DNA of 5,305 nucleotides from Chloroflexota bacterium (GTDB taxonomy: Bacteria; Chloroflexota; Anaerolineae; B4-G1; SLSP01): contig JAAAOZ010000197.1 in the NCBI GenBank assembly GCA_009908585.1, positions 1 to 5,305 of the forward strand, given 5' to 3'. Positions 1 through 3,996 of the stretch are shown here, in pieces. The position numbers and the translations under genes are program-made. The notes beneath the pieces were generated by a model that was not told the DNA's origin, did no database searches, and saw only the letters and a program-made list of their open reading frames with translations. Numbering within the stretch: the first letter of the stretch is position 1; every line of letters begins with the position of its first letter.

Positions 1-286
1 CGCGGAAGAGGGTGGGGTGCGCGTAGAGGGGTGTGTCGGCGCGGAGTTGGGGCAAGATGCCTCCCAACCCGCCGGTGTGGTCGTCGTGACCGTGGCTGAG
101 GACGACGGCGTCGAGGTCTTGGGGGCGCAGGTCGAGACTATCGAGGTTGTGGGTCAGCGCCTCGCCGCTGCCGCCGGTATCGAAGAGGATCTGCCCATCC
201 GGCGTCTCGATCCAAAACGAGAGGCCGTGTTCGGCGCGCAGAGGCGGTGGCGCCTCATCATTAGTGATCCACGTGAGCGTGATCAT
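1..286 (-). CDS. Metallo-beta-lactamase-fold hydrolase, N-terminal part (cut by window edge)
   Basis: The first 95 residues of an MBL-fold metallohydrolase are present; the rest lies beyond the left edge. The metal-binding motif HxHxDH is seen at residues 65-70 (His65, His67, Asp69, His70, in the context LSHGHDDHTGGL). It is preceded by the usual N-terminal features: an LRAEHGLSFWIET strand region (16-28) and ILFDTG (33-38). The opening resembles the MBL subfamily annotated as 7,8-dihydropterin-6-yl-methyl-4-(beta-D-ribofuranosyl)aminobenzene 5'-phosphate synthase-like, whose members are often found beside Nitro_FeMo-Co proteins. The substrate cannot be deduced. The ATG at 286-284 was chosen because family proteins begin just before this strand. 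No clear ribosome binding site precedes it, and it lies 11 bases after the stop of the upstream Nitro_FeMo-Co gene, so translational coupling is likely. It is expected to be cytoplasmic, as no signal peptide is seen. Confidence 0.88.
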   Translation of the reverse strand, partial: MITLTWITNDEAPPPLRAEHGLSFWIETPDGQILFDTGGSGEALTHNLDSLDLRPQDLDAVVLSHGHDDHTGGLGGILPQLRADTPLYAHPTLFR

Positions 287-297
287 CGCGGCGACGC

Positions 298-792
298 CTA
301 AGCCAACTCGTCAAAGGCGCTGGCGGCCTCCGCGATCTGCTGGCGCAGTGCGCCGACCTCCTCGCGCAGGCGATGGATCTCCCCAGAGGCCTCGTCGTGA
401 TGCTCGTGCTCTGTCGCGTCGCTGTGCTCGCCATGGCCGCCGTGGCCGGCGCAGGGTTCAGCCTCGTCCAACTGGCCGCCCAACGCCTGCTCGAGCGCGC
501 GCCGCACCGTGCCCGCCGCGCCGGTGTAGGCCTCGATCCCATATTGCTGGAAGAGCGTGATGGCGCGGCGGCCCATCCCGCCGGCGACCATCATATCCAC
601 GCCCTGTTCGCGGATAAAGGCGGGGACTTGCCCCGGTCGGTGCGCCTGGTAGTAGGGGTTGGCGATGCTCTCCACGGCGGTGATGTGATGATCATCCACA
701 TCGACGATAACGTAATACGGGCAGCGCCCAAAATGGTGCGCGGCGACGCTTTCTAATCCTTGGTTTTGTTCTGATGAAACGGCGATTCGCAT
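298..792 (-). CDS. Nitro_FeMo-Co (NifX/NifB C-terminal-like) domain protein with His-rich linker and coiled-coil tail
   Basis: A 164-residue protein. Residues 1 to about 108 form a dinitrogenase iron-molybdenum cofactor biosynthesis domain (pfam02579 type): beta-strand MRIAVSS, the conserved HFGRCPYY at 20-27, a variable middle, then VDMMVAGGMGRRAI and a GIEAYTGAAGTV region. Relatives (NifX, NafY, the NifB C-terminus) bind metal-sulfur cofactors, but stand-alone members of this kind occur widely without nitrogenase. Residues 114-132 form a linker with Cys114 and six histidines (117, 120, 123, 129, 131, 132) mixed with acidic residues, plausibly metal-binding. Residues 138-164 form an amphipathic coiled coil containing LREEVGALRQQI, nearly the same motif as in the tails of two other proteins here. 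The start is supported by AGAGGAG five bases upstream. It appears to start its own transcription unit behind the TAGTC array and continues into the MBL gene. No nitrogenase structural gene is visible. Confidence 0.9.
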   Translation of the reverse strand: MRIAVSSEQNQGLESVAAHHFGRCPYYVIVDVDDHHITAVESIANPYYQAHRPGQVPAFIREQGVDMMVAGGMGRRAITLFQQYGIEAYTGAAGTVRRALEQALGGQLDEAEPCAGHGGHGEHSDATEHEHHDEASGEIHRLREEVGALRQQIAEAASAFDELA

Positions 793-817
793 ACTGTCTC
801 CTCTAAAGGTTGTCAGA

Positions 818-868
818 TAGTCAAATAGTCTTTAGTCAGGTAGTCTTTAGTCAAATAGTCGAATAGTC
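818..868. repeat. TAGTC tandem array upstream of the Nitro_FeMo-Co gene
   Basis: Seven copies of TAGTC start at 818, 826, 833, 841, 848, 856 and 864, at alternating 8- and 7-base steps. The array is best described as a 15-base unit (TAGTCAAATAGTCTT and close variants) repeated about three and a half times. On the minus strand the units read GACTATT or GACTAAA. It ends 25 bases before the start codon of the gene at 298-792, so it covers the place where that gene's promoter should be; I find no good sigma-70 promoter beside it. GACTATT is also the arm of the inverted repeat over the padR-type promoter (3269-3295). It could be a multi-site operator or a neutral short tandem repeat. Confidence 0.9.
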
Positions 869-910
869 TGGCGCTCTCCTGGCCTTGATGCCAGCGTCAG
901 GAGAGCGCCA
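869..910 (-). terminator. Strong hairpin after the zinc-ribbon gene, possible terminator
   Basis: A perfect 13-base inverted repeat (869-881 with 898-910, arms TGGCGCTCTCCTG/CAGGAGAGCGCCA) encloses a 16-base loop. It lies 27 bases beyond the stop of the minus-strand gene ending at 938 and before the next gene's TAGTC array, the expected place for the end of the first operon. There is no T-run on the minus-strand exit side (GACTATTCG follows), while the plus-strand exit has CGTTTT. It may therefore be a weak or bidirectional terminator, or a 3'-end stabilising hairpin. Confidence 0.6.
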
Positions 911-913
911 CGT

Positions 914-930
914 TTTCACTACAAGTGAAA
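914..930 (-). other. Small perfect hairpin just after the zinc-ribbon stop codon
   Basis: TTTCACT (914-920) pairs exactly with AGTGAAA (924-930) around a 3-base loop. It starts 7 bases after the stop codon at 938-940 and is followed directly by the larger hairpin at 869-910. The two together could form the 3' end of the upstream message. No T-run follows on the minus strand. Confidence 0.45.
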
Positions 931-937
931 CTCACCC

Positions 938-1132
938 CTACTCTTTTGCCATAGTCGTGCCGCATTCAGGGCACTGGACGGAATAGCAGGGGACGCCCCG
1001 TTGATGGGGTTGGCGATGTCCACAGGAGGGACAAACGCACATGCCCCCCGGCCCGGAACCGGGTCGATTTCCTTGTGCTTGGCCGCGGCCACCTTGGCCA
1101 CGTCCGCCTCCACCACCTGGTCGATTTCTCAT
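938..1132 (-). CDS. Small Gly-rich zinc-ribbon protein, six cysteines
   Basis: A 64-residue protein. Residues 1-30 are low-complexity Gly/Arg/Gln/Pro. Residues 31-64 form a compact cysteine-rich domain with Cys32, Cys34, Cys37, Cys49, Cys54 and Cys57. The pairs C34-x2-C37 and C54-x2-C57 (CPSCGH and CPECG) are a zinc-ribbon or rubredoxin-like knuckle arrangement and would bind Zn or Fe; Cys32 and Cys49 (GVPCY) are extra. Small proteins with this GVPCY...CPxCG ending are, from memory, found beside Nitro_FeMo-Co genes. The start at 1132-1130 is fixed by AAGGAGGTG six bases upstream; a longer in-frame reading to 1174 would place that ribosome site inside the gene. It is the last gene of the probable padR-led operon. 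Exact partner and metal are unknown. Confidence 0.85.
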   Translation of the reverse strand: MRNRPGGGGGRGQGGRGQAQGNRPGSGPGGMCVCPSCGHRQPHQRGVPCYSVQCPECGTTMAKE

Positions 1133-1170
1133 TTTGTTCACCTCCTTGGTTGTGATGATCAAAGAGCCAC

Positions 1171-1557
1171 TCAATGGCGCCGACGGCCTCGTCCGCTTCG
1201 TCGTCGCCGGCGCCCACTGCCGCCGCGCGGTGCGCGGGAGGAGGGGGTGACGTCGGGTTTGACGGGCTGGTCGCGCGTTGATGTGACCGGTTGGACGGGC
1301 GTGCGCTGGCTCTCTGTTGATTGGATTTGCTGTGTCCTCTTTGTCTCTAGAATGTCGATGGCGAGTCGCATCGCTTGGGAGAGCAGGGTGAGGCCCTGGG
1401 TGACGATGTTGGCAAAGCGGGAGGGGCGTTTCGCTGGTGGGGTGACGTCGATGACCTCGATGGTTTCTGTCTTATGCACCGGTTCTGCATCATCTGCATC
1501 GACAATTTCTGTGGCCCCCGATGTATTGCTACGTTTTTCTATCTCTGTTTCAGACAT
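1171..1557 (-). CDS. Hypothetical protein with an amphipathic helix and Arg-rich C-terminus
   Basis: I do not recognise this 128-residue protein. Residues 1-40 are acidic and probably disordered (Glu, Asp, Thr). Residues 47-73 (from RFANIVTQGL to DILETK) form a convincing amphipathic or peripheral-membrane helix, the only part that looks folded. Residues 74-108 are rich in Thr, Gln, Pro and Ser. Residues 109-128 are almost only Arg, Gly and Ser. The start has GAGGAGG a few bases upstream, and the gene sits 35 bases after the Nitro_FeMo-Co gene and 38 before the zinc-ribbon gene, so it is very likely translated. Oddity: from about 1217 downward another frame gives a more protein-like, high-GC3 reading (acidic, then AVGAIEWLFDHH), so the Arg-rich tail could come from a frameshift. 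That other frame has no stop before 966, which argues against this. Confidence 0.7.
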   Translation of the reverse strand: MSETEIEKRSNTSGATEIVDADDAEPVHKTETIEVIDVTPPAKRPSRFANIVTQGLTLLSQAMRLAIDILETKRTQQIQSTESQRTPVQPVTSTRDQPVKPDVTPSSRAPRGGSGRRRRRSGRGRRRH

Positions 1558-1592
1558 TGGCGCCCTCCTCGCGTTTCGTCTCGAATGTAGGA

Positions 1593-2120
1593 CTACTTCT
1601 CTGTCAATGAATCGACTTTCTGAAGCAACGTCGCGACTGCTTGGCGCAGTTCAGCGACCTCTTGCTTCAACATCTGCAATTCGTCAGGTTGTCCGGCGTT
1701 CGGTGGGGGTGGCGGTGGTGGTGGGGTGGCTGCCCTCTGTCCACCTCCGCCGCCCATGCCTGAGTGCGCGGCTTTGCTCGCGCCTTGCATGTTGCCGAGT
1801 TCCCCGCTTTTGAAGGCGTTGACGGCGGCCTGCGCCGTCATCCCCTGCACTTGGTAGAGGGGGATGTTGGCGGCCTGCAAGACCTGGTAGGCGTTGGGGC
1901 CGACGTTGCCGGTGATGACGGCCTGCGCGCCCGCTTGCACAACGTATTGGGCGGCTTGGATGCCGGCGCCGCTGCCGCTGGCCGCGCTCGTGTTCTGCTG
2001 CGCCTGCACTTTGACGGGGTCGGTATCTGTATCGACGAAGAGGTAGTAGGGACAACGACCAAATCTGGGATCGACCGGCGATGAGAGCGTCGCGCCGGAT
2101 GCACTGATGACTATTTTCAT
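1593..2120 (-). CDS. Nitro_FeMo-Co domain protein with poly-Pro linker and coiled-coil tail
   Basis: A 175-residue protein. Residues 1 to about 112 form a Nitro_FeMo-Co domain (pfam02579 type): MKIVISASG, then DPRFGRCPYYLFVD (17-30) with the conserved FGRCPYY, then AQAVITGNVGPNAYQVL and a C-terminal alpha/beta unit. It is a diverged paralogue of the protein at 298-792, here with Asp-Pro-Arg in place of His-His before FGRCPYY. A linker follows: GMGGGGG and eight prolines in a row (133-140). Residues 146-175 form a coiled coil with LKQEVAELRQAV. Presumed role: binding or carrying a metal-sulfur cofactor, or sensing it. The ATG at 2120-2118 is preceded by AGGAGGTG; a GTG nine bases earlier lies inside that ribosome site and was rejected. 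It lies 38 bases after the Gly-rich gene, within the probable operon. Confidence 0.9.
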   Translation of the reverse strand: MKIVISASGATLSSPVDPRFGRCPYYLFVDTDTDPVKVQAQQNTSAASGSGAGIQAAQYVVQAGAQAVITGNVGPNAYQVLQAANIPLYQVQGMTAQAAVNAFKSGELGNMQGASKAAHSGMGGGGGQRAATPPPPPPPPNAGQPDELQMLKQEVAELRQAVATLLQKVDSLTEK

Positions 2121-2158
2121 AGGAAACACCTCCTGGGTGATGTGAAAGTTCTATGTGA

Positions 2159-2512
2159 TTATATGTCCGCTTCTGATAAACGTTGAAGCGCCTCGTCGAT
2201 TTCGCGACGCATGGCGGCGACCTCTTCCCGGAGGGCGGTTAGATCCTCCATTCCTGATCCTGATGTGCCCGTTCCCGGCTGGGGCGCCCAATCCTGCATC
2301 GCTTGAGAGCGCCAATAACCGGGGCCGCCGGCCCAACGCGACCACGCCGGCCACTCGCCGGTCTCCTGATAGGTGGCGAAGCATGCGCCGCGCCCCGGAC
2401 CGTACCCTGGGCCAAACCCGCGACCGTATCCACGGCCGAATCCGCGTCCGAATCCTCGGCCATATCCACCGCCCCAATATCCACCGCGATGTCCACGTCC
2501 AAATCCAAACAT
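2159..2512 (-). CDS. Gly/Arg-rich protein with tetrapeptide repeats and coiled-coil tail (DUF5320-like)
   Basis: A 117-residue protein. Residues 1-42 are Gly/Arg/aromatic, with six consecutive four-residue repeats at 17-40 of the form [YF]-G-[RP]-G. Residues 43-80 hold the single cysteine (Cys44, in RGACF) and many tryptophans (54, 57, 60, 67, 75). Residues 88-117 are a coiled coil with LREEVAAMRREI, matching the tails of both Nitro_FeMo-Co proteins. The plan, a Gly-rich head with a coiled-coil tail beside Nitro_FeMo-Co genes, is that of DUF5320-type proteins, whose function is unknown; the assignment is by resemblance. The start at 2512-2510 is set by AAGGAGGTG six bases upstream; a reading three codons longer would begin inside that ribosome site. 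Its first 41 bases of start region are nearly the same as those of the next gene upstream, indicating duplication. Confidence 0.82.
   Translation of the reverse strand: MFGFGRGHRGGYWGGGYGRGFGRGFGRGYGRGFGPGYGPGRGACFATYQETGEWPAWSRWAGGPGYWRSQAMQDWAPQPGTGTSGSGMEDLTALREEVAAMRREIDEALQRLSEADI
2393..2464 (-). repeat. 12-base coding repeats for [YF]GRG tetrapeptides
   Basis: Six imperfect 12-base units inside the Gly-rich gene encode YGRG, FGRG, FGRG, YGRG, FGPG and YGPG. Such internal repeats readily change copy number by slippage, so length may differ between relatives. Confidence 0.8.
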
Positions 2513-2591
2513 CCTTCTCACCTCCTTTTTCTGTGTGTTGTGTGATGCTTATAGCTGCGTATCGTCAATTTTATTTTGATCTCCTGGAATC

Positions 2592-2771
2592 TTACCTCCG
2601 AAACCACCGGCGCCCTCGTCGTGGCAAAACGGCTCGCCGCAAGGGGCGCAGCGGGCGGATCAATGGCCGACGCCATCGCCGGCGCGGCAGTGGCCCGACT
2701 CGCATCCATCCCCCGCGTCGCGGGCGAGGTAAGCGGCGACCTCTCAAACGTCCGCGTCCAATTCCAAACAT
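2592..2771 (-). CDS. 59-residue arginine-rich protein, paralogue of the Gly-rich neighbour
   Basis: A short, extremely basic protein: 24 of 59 residues are Arg and none is Lys, with Leu, Pro and Trp spread between (for example RRPLIRPLRPLRR). The evidence that it is a gene is its start region: GGGAGGTG sits six bases before the ATG at 2771-2769. The stretch from 2788 down to 2748 matches the start region of the next gene (2529 down to 2489) at 35 of 41 bases by my count, so both begin MFG[IF]GRG. After the first ten residues the two proteins diverge completely; this one lacks the Gly repeats, Cys and coiled coil. It may bind nucleic acid, membranes or an acidic partner. It could instead be a decayed duplicate that still has its start signals. 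No family is recognised. Confidence 0.6.
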   Translation of the reverse strand: MFGIGRGRLRGRRLPRPRRGGWMRVGPLPRRRWRRPLIRPLRPLRRAVLPRRGRRWFRR

Positions 2772-2793
2772 GCCTCTCACCTCCCTTTGCCTG

Positions 2794-2849
2794 CCAATCT
2801 CTAATCTCCAACTTCAAATTTCCAGCCTCCAAACTCCAAACTCCAAACT
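2794..2849. repeat. Eight-unit degenerate heptamer array
   Basis: Eight 7-base units stand exactly in register: CCAATCT, CTAATCT, CCAACTT, CAAATTT, CCAGCCT and then CCAAACT three times. The array fills most of the gap between the padR-type gene and the Arg-rich gene, and its last base overlaps the padR-type stop codon. It is distinct in sequence from the TAGTC array, though both have steps of about 7 bases. It looks like the short heptanucleotide intergenic repeats seen in some bacterial genomes. No regulatory role can be shown. Confidence 0.85.
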
Positions 2850-3241
2850 CAATCATTCCCTCGCAGTTCTCGATGGCGCGAGATGAATTTCTGGAGCATC
2901 GCTTGCAACTCTTGCACCTCGTCAGACCACATATCTAACGCGGCCACGCCCTCCGCCGTCAATTGATGGACCTTGCGAGGTGGGCCTTGGCCGCTCTCGA
3001 CGTCCCAATCGGCGGTGACCCAACCTTGCTCCTCCATCGCCTGTAACGCGCGATAGACCGTCTGCGGCGGCAAGCCCGTCACGCCGAAGACATCCGCTAT
3101 CCGCTCGGCTAACTTGTAGCCGTGGGCCGGCTGCTCGGCCAGCAGTAGGAGCATCATCGGCTCGATGATGCGCATCCGCCGGCCCCAGCGACGCCGCCCG
3201 CGTCCATGTCCTTTTCCCTTTCTGCGATGACCTCTTGGCAT
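2849..3241 (-). CDS. PadR-family transcriptional regulator with basic N-terminal extension
   Basis: A 130-residue protein with a PadR-type winged helix (pfam03551) at about residues 24-102. It runs IIEPMMLLLLAEQPAHGYKL (helix 1 and the start of helix 2), GLPPQTVYRALQAMEEQGWV (the recognition region, with the family's YRAL..ME..G pattern), then a wing GQGPPRKVHQLTAEGVAAL. Residues 103-130 form the C-terminal dimerisation helix, short as in PadR subfamily-2 proteins. Residues 1-23 are an unusual basic tail rich in Arg, Gly and His, like other proteins of this cluster. The start is set by GAGGAGG before ATG 3241-3239. It is the first gene of the minus-strand operon and has a consensus promoter overlapped by an inverted repeat, so autorepression is likely. 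The signal it senses is unknown; the neighbours suggest a metal or cofactor. Confidence 0.92.
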   Translation of the reverse strand: MPRGHRRKGKGHGRGRRRWGRRMRIIEPMMLLLLAEQPAHGYKLAERIADVFGVTGLPPQTVYRALQAMEEQGWVTADWDVESGQGPPRKVHQLTAEGVAALDMWSDEVQELQAMLQKFISRHRELRGND

Positions 3242-3260
3242 GTCGTCCTCCTCGACTATG

Positions 3261-3289
3261 ATTATACCTGACTATTTACATTTTGTCAA
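3261..3289 (-). promoter_or_regulatory. Perfect sigma-70 promoter for the padR-type operon
   Basis: On the minus strand TTGACA (3289-3284) is followed by exactly 17 bases and TATAAT (3266-3261), a full consensus match. Transcription should start near 3254, giving a leader of about 13 bases that is almost entirely the ribosome binding site. Such a strong promoter generally needs a repressor, which fits the overlapping inverted repeat. Confidence 0.88.
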
Positions 3290-3295
3290 TAGTCA
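3269..3295. promoter_or_regulatory. Inverted-repeat operator over the padR-type promoter
   Basis: TGACTATT (3269-3276) and AATAGTCA (3288-3295) form a perfect 8-base inverted repeat with an 11-base spacer. One arm overlaps the -35 box; the other lies in the spacer close to the -10 box. A further GACTAT is at 3254-3259 around the expected start of transcription. The dyad size suits a dimeric winged-helix protein, most simply the PadR protein encoded next to it. The GACTATT core recurs three times in the TAGTC array at 818-868. Confidence 0.7.
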
Positions 3296-3311
3296 ATTTT
3301 GTGATTATTGT
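3283..3311 (+). promoter_or_regulatory. Candidate divergent promoter for the Hsp20 genes
   Basis: TTGTCA (3283-3288), 17 bases, then TATTGT (3306-3311) match the sigma-70 consensus at 5/6 and 4/6. It overlaps the -35 box and one operator arm of the opposite promoter, so one repressor could control both directions. If used, the Hsp20 message would have a leader of about 190 bases. No CIRCE (HrcA) or HAIR (HspR) element is seen in this gap. Confidence 0.35.
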
Positions 3312-3396
3312 CGCAGTGTGTGCATTCGGTAGCTTCGCGGTTCAAGACAAGCCTATTCTAATGGATCTCTAATGTTATGCTTATGTGATTCTAATT

Positions 3397-3444
3397 CATC
3401 CTTGTTACGATGTAAATAGATAAGGATGTGATCGAGAGACATCC
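3397..3444 (+). promoter_or_regulatory. Overlapping, mutually exclusive hairpins upstream of the Hsp20 genes
   Basis: CATCCTT (3397-3403) is complementary to AAGGATG (3422-3428), while the overlapping GGATGT (3424-3429) is complementary to ACATCC (3439-3444). The middle element can therefore pair with either flank but not both. This is a switch-like arrangement in DNA or in a leader RNA, 67 bases ahead of the first Hsp20 start. The stems are only 6 to 7 base pairs and AT-rich flanks make chance possible. The rest of 3312-3510 is AT-rich with nothing else I can name. Confidence 0.35.
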
Positions 3445-3510
3445 AGCAACCCATTTCATTTTAGTTTACGTAGATAGCTTACACAAATTCACTTCAAAGG
3501 AGGGATAAGT

Positions 3511-3957
3511 ATGTTACAGTATCCTTTTAGACGAACAGGTTCTTCTTGGTTGGAGATGGAGCGTCTGCGCCGCGAGATGAATCGACTCTTCAGTGGGATG
3601 GCGTCTGAGGCGGAGGCCGGCGTGACCACCGGCTATCCGGCGATGAATGTTTGGGCCAACGAGGATGGCGCTATCGTCACGGCGGAACTGCCGGGCGTCG
3701 CCCCAGAGGAGATGGACATCTCGGTGGTGGAGGACACGCTGACGGTGAGCGGCAGCCGCGAGCCGGTTGAGCTGGAGGAAGGCGAGGTCTATCATCGGCG
3801 CGAACGGGGCTGCGGGAAGTTCACACGCTCCTTCCGCCTGCCGTTCCAGATCGCAGCGGATCAGGTTGAGGCGGTCTTCAAGAAGGGCGTGCTCCAGATT
3901 TCACTGCCACGCTCCGAAGAGGACAAGCCCAAGAAGATCAGCGTGAAATCGAGTTAA
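3511..3957 (+). CDS. hsp20: Small heat-shock protein (Hsp20/alpha-crystallin), first of three
   Basis: A 148-residue ATP-independent holdase chaperone that binds unfolding proteins in the cytoplasm as large oligomers. The N-terminal arm (1-42) carries the amphipathic helix with LRREMNRLFSGM (19-30). The alpha-crystallin domain covers about 43-135: AELPGVAPEEMDISVVED (58-75), then FTRSFRLPF, and the conserved A-x3-x-GVL-x-I-x-LP element at 121-133. The C-terminal I-x-V anchor is at 143-145 (KKISVKSS). The length is typical. The start has AAAGGAGGG six bases before the ATG. It leads a plus-strand operon; the second gene follows after 39 bases. No HrcA or HspR site is visible upstream. Confidence 0.96.
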   Translation: MLQYPFRRTGSSWLEMERLRREMNRLFSGMASEAEAGVTTGYPAMNVWANEDGAIVTAELPGVAPEEMDISVVEDTLTVSGSREPVELEEGEVYHRRERGCGKFTRSFRLPFQIAADQVEAVFKKGVLQISLPRSEEDKPKKISVKSS

Positions 3958-3996
3958 GGCGACAGCAGAGTCAGAAAATCAGGGGAGGTCATAGAC

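Noticed and set aside
818..868. CRISPR-like array
   Set aside because: The repeat unit is only 15 bases with no unique spacers and no cas gene nearby; it is a simple tandem repeat.
1001..1813. Long plus-strand open frame (270 codons)
   Set aside because: It runs antisense across the zinc-ribbon, unknown and Nitro_FeMo-Co genes, has no ribosome site and its translation is low-complexity without any family signature.
2108..2115. TGACTATT copy at the start of the Nitro_FeMo-Co gene as a third operator
   Set aside because: It is the complement of codons 3-5 (ATA GTC ATC) of the conserved first beta-strand, has no second arm and no promoter beside it; probably chance. The same holds for TGACTAT at 4508-4514.
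2118..2129. GTG start three codons upstream for the Nitro_FeMo-Co gene
   Set aside because: That GTG is part of the AGGAGGTG ribosome site serving the ATG at 2120; the same trap occurs before the genes starting at 2512 and 2771.
2513..2591. Internal promoter before the Gly-rich gene (TTGACG and TATAAG on the minus strand)
   Set aside because: The two boxes are only about 9 bases apart and neither has a proper partner at 16 to 18 bases.
2155..2886. Long plus-strand open frame (243 codons)
   Set aside because: Antisense to the Gly-rich and Arg-rich genes; the translation is mainly Arg/Pro from repeats read backwards, with no start signals.
2576..2938. Plus-strand frame with a protein-like Ala/Gly-rich first part
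   Set aside because: It lies antisense to the Arg-rich gene and the padR-type gene end, crosses the heptamer array and has no ribosome site; the opposite strand has a strong one.
3312..3510. CIRCE or HAIR heat-shock operator before the Hsp20 genes
   Set aside because: Neither TTAGCACTC-N9-GAGTGCTAA nor CTTGAGT-N7-ACTCAAG nor a close variant is present.
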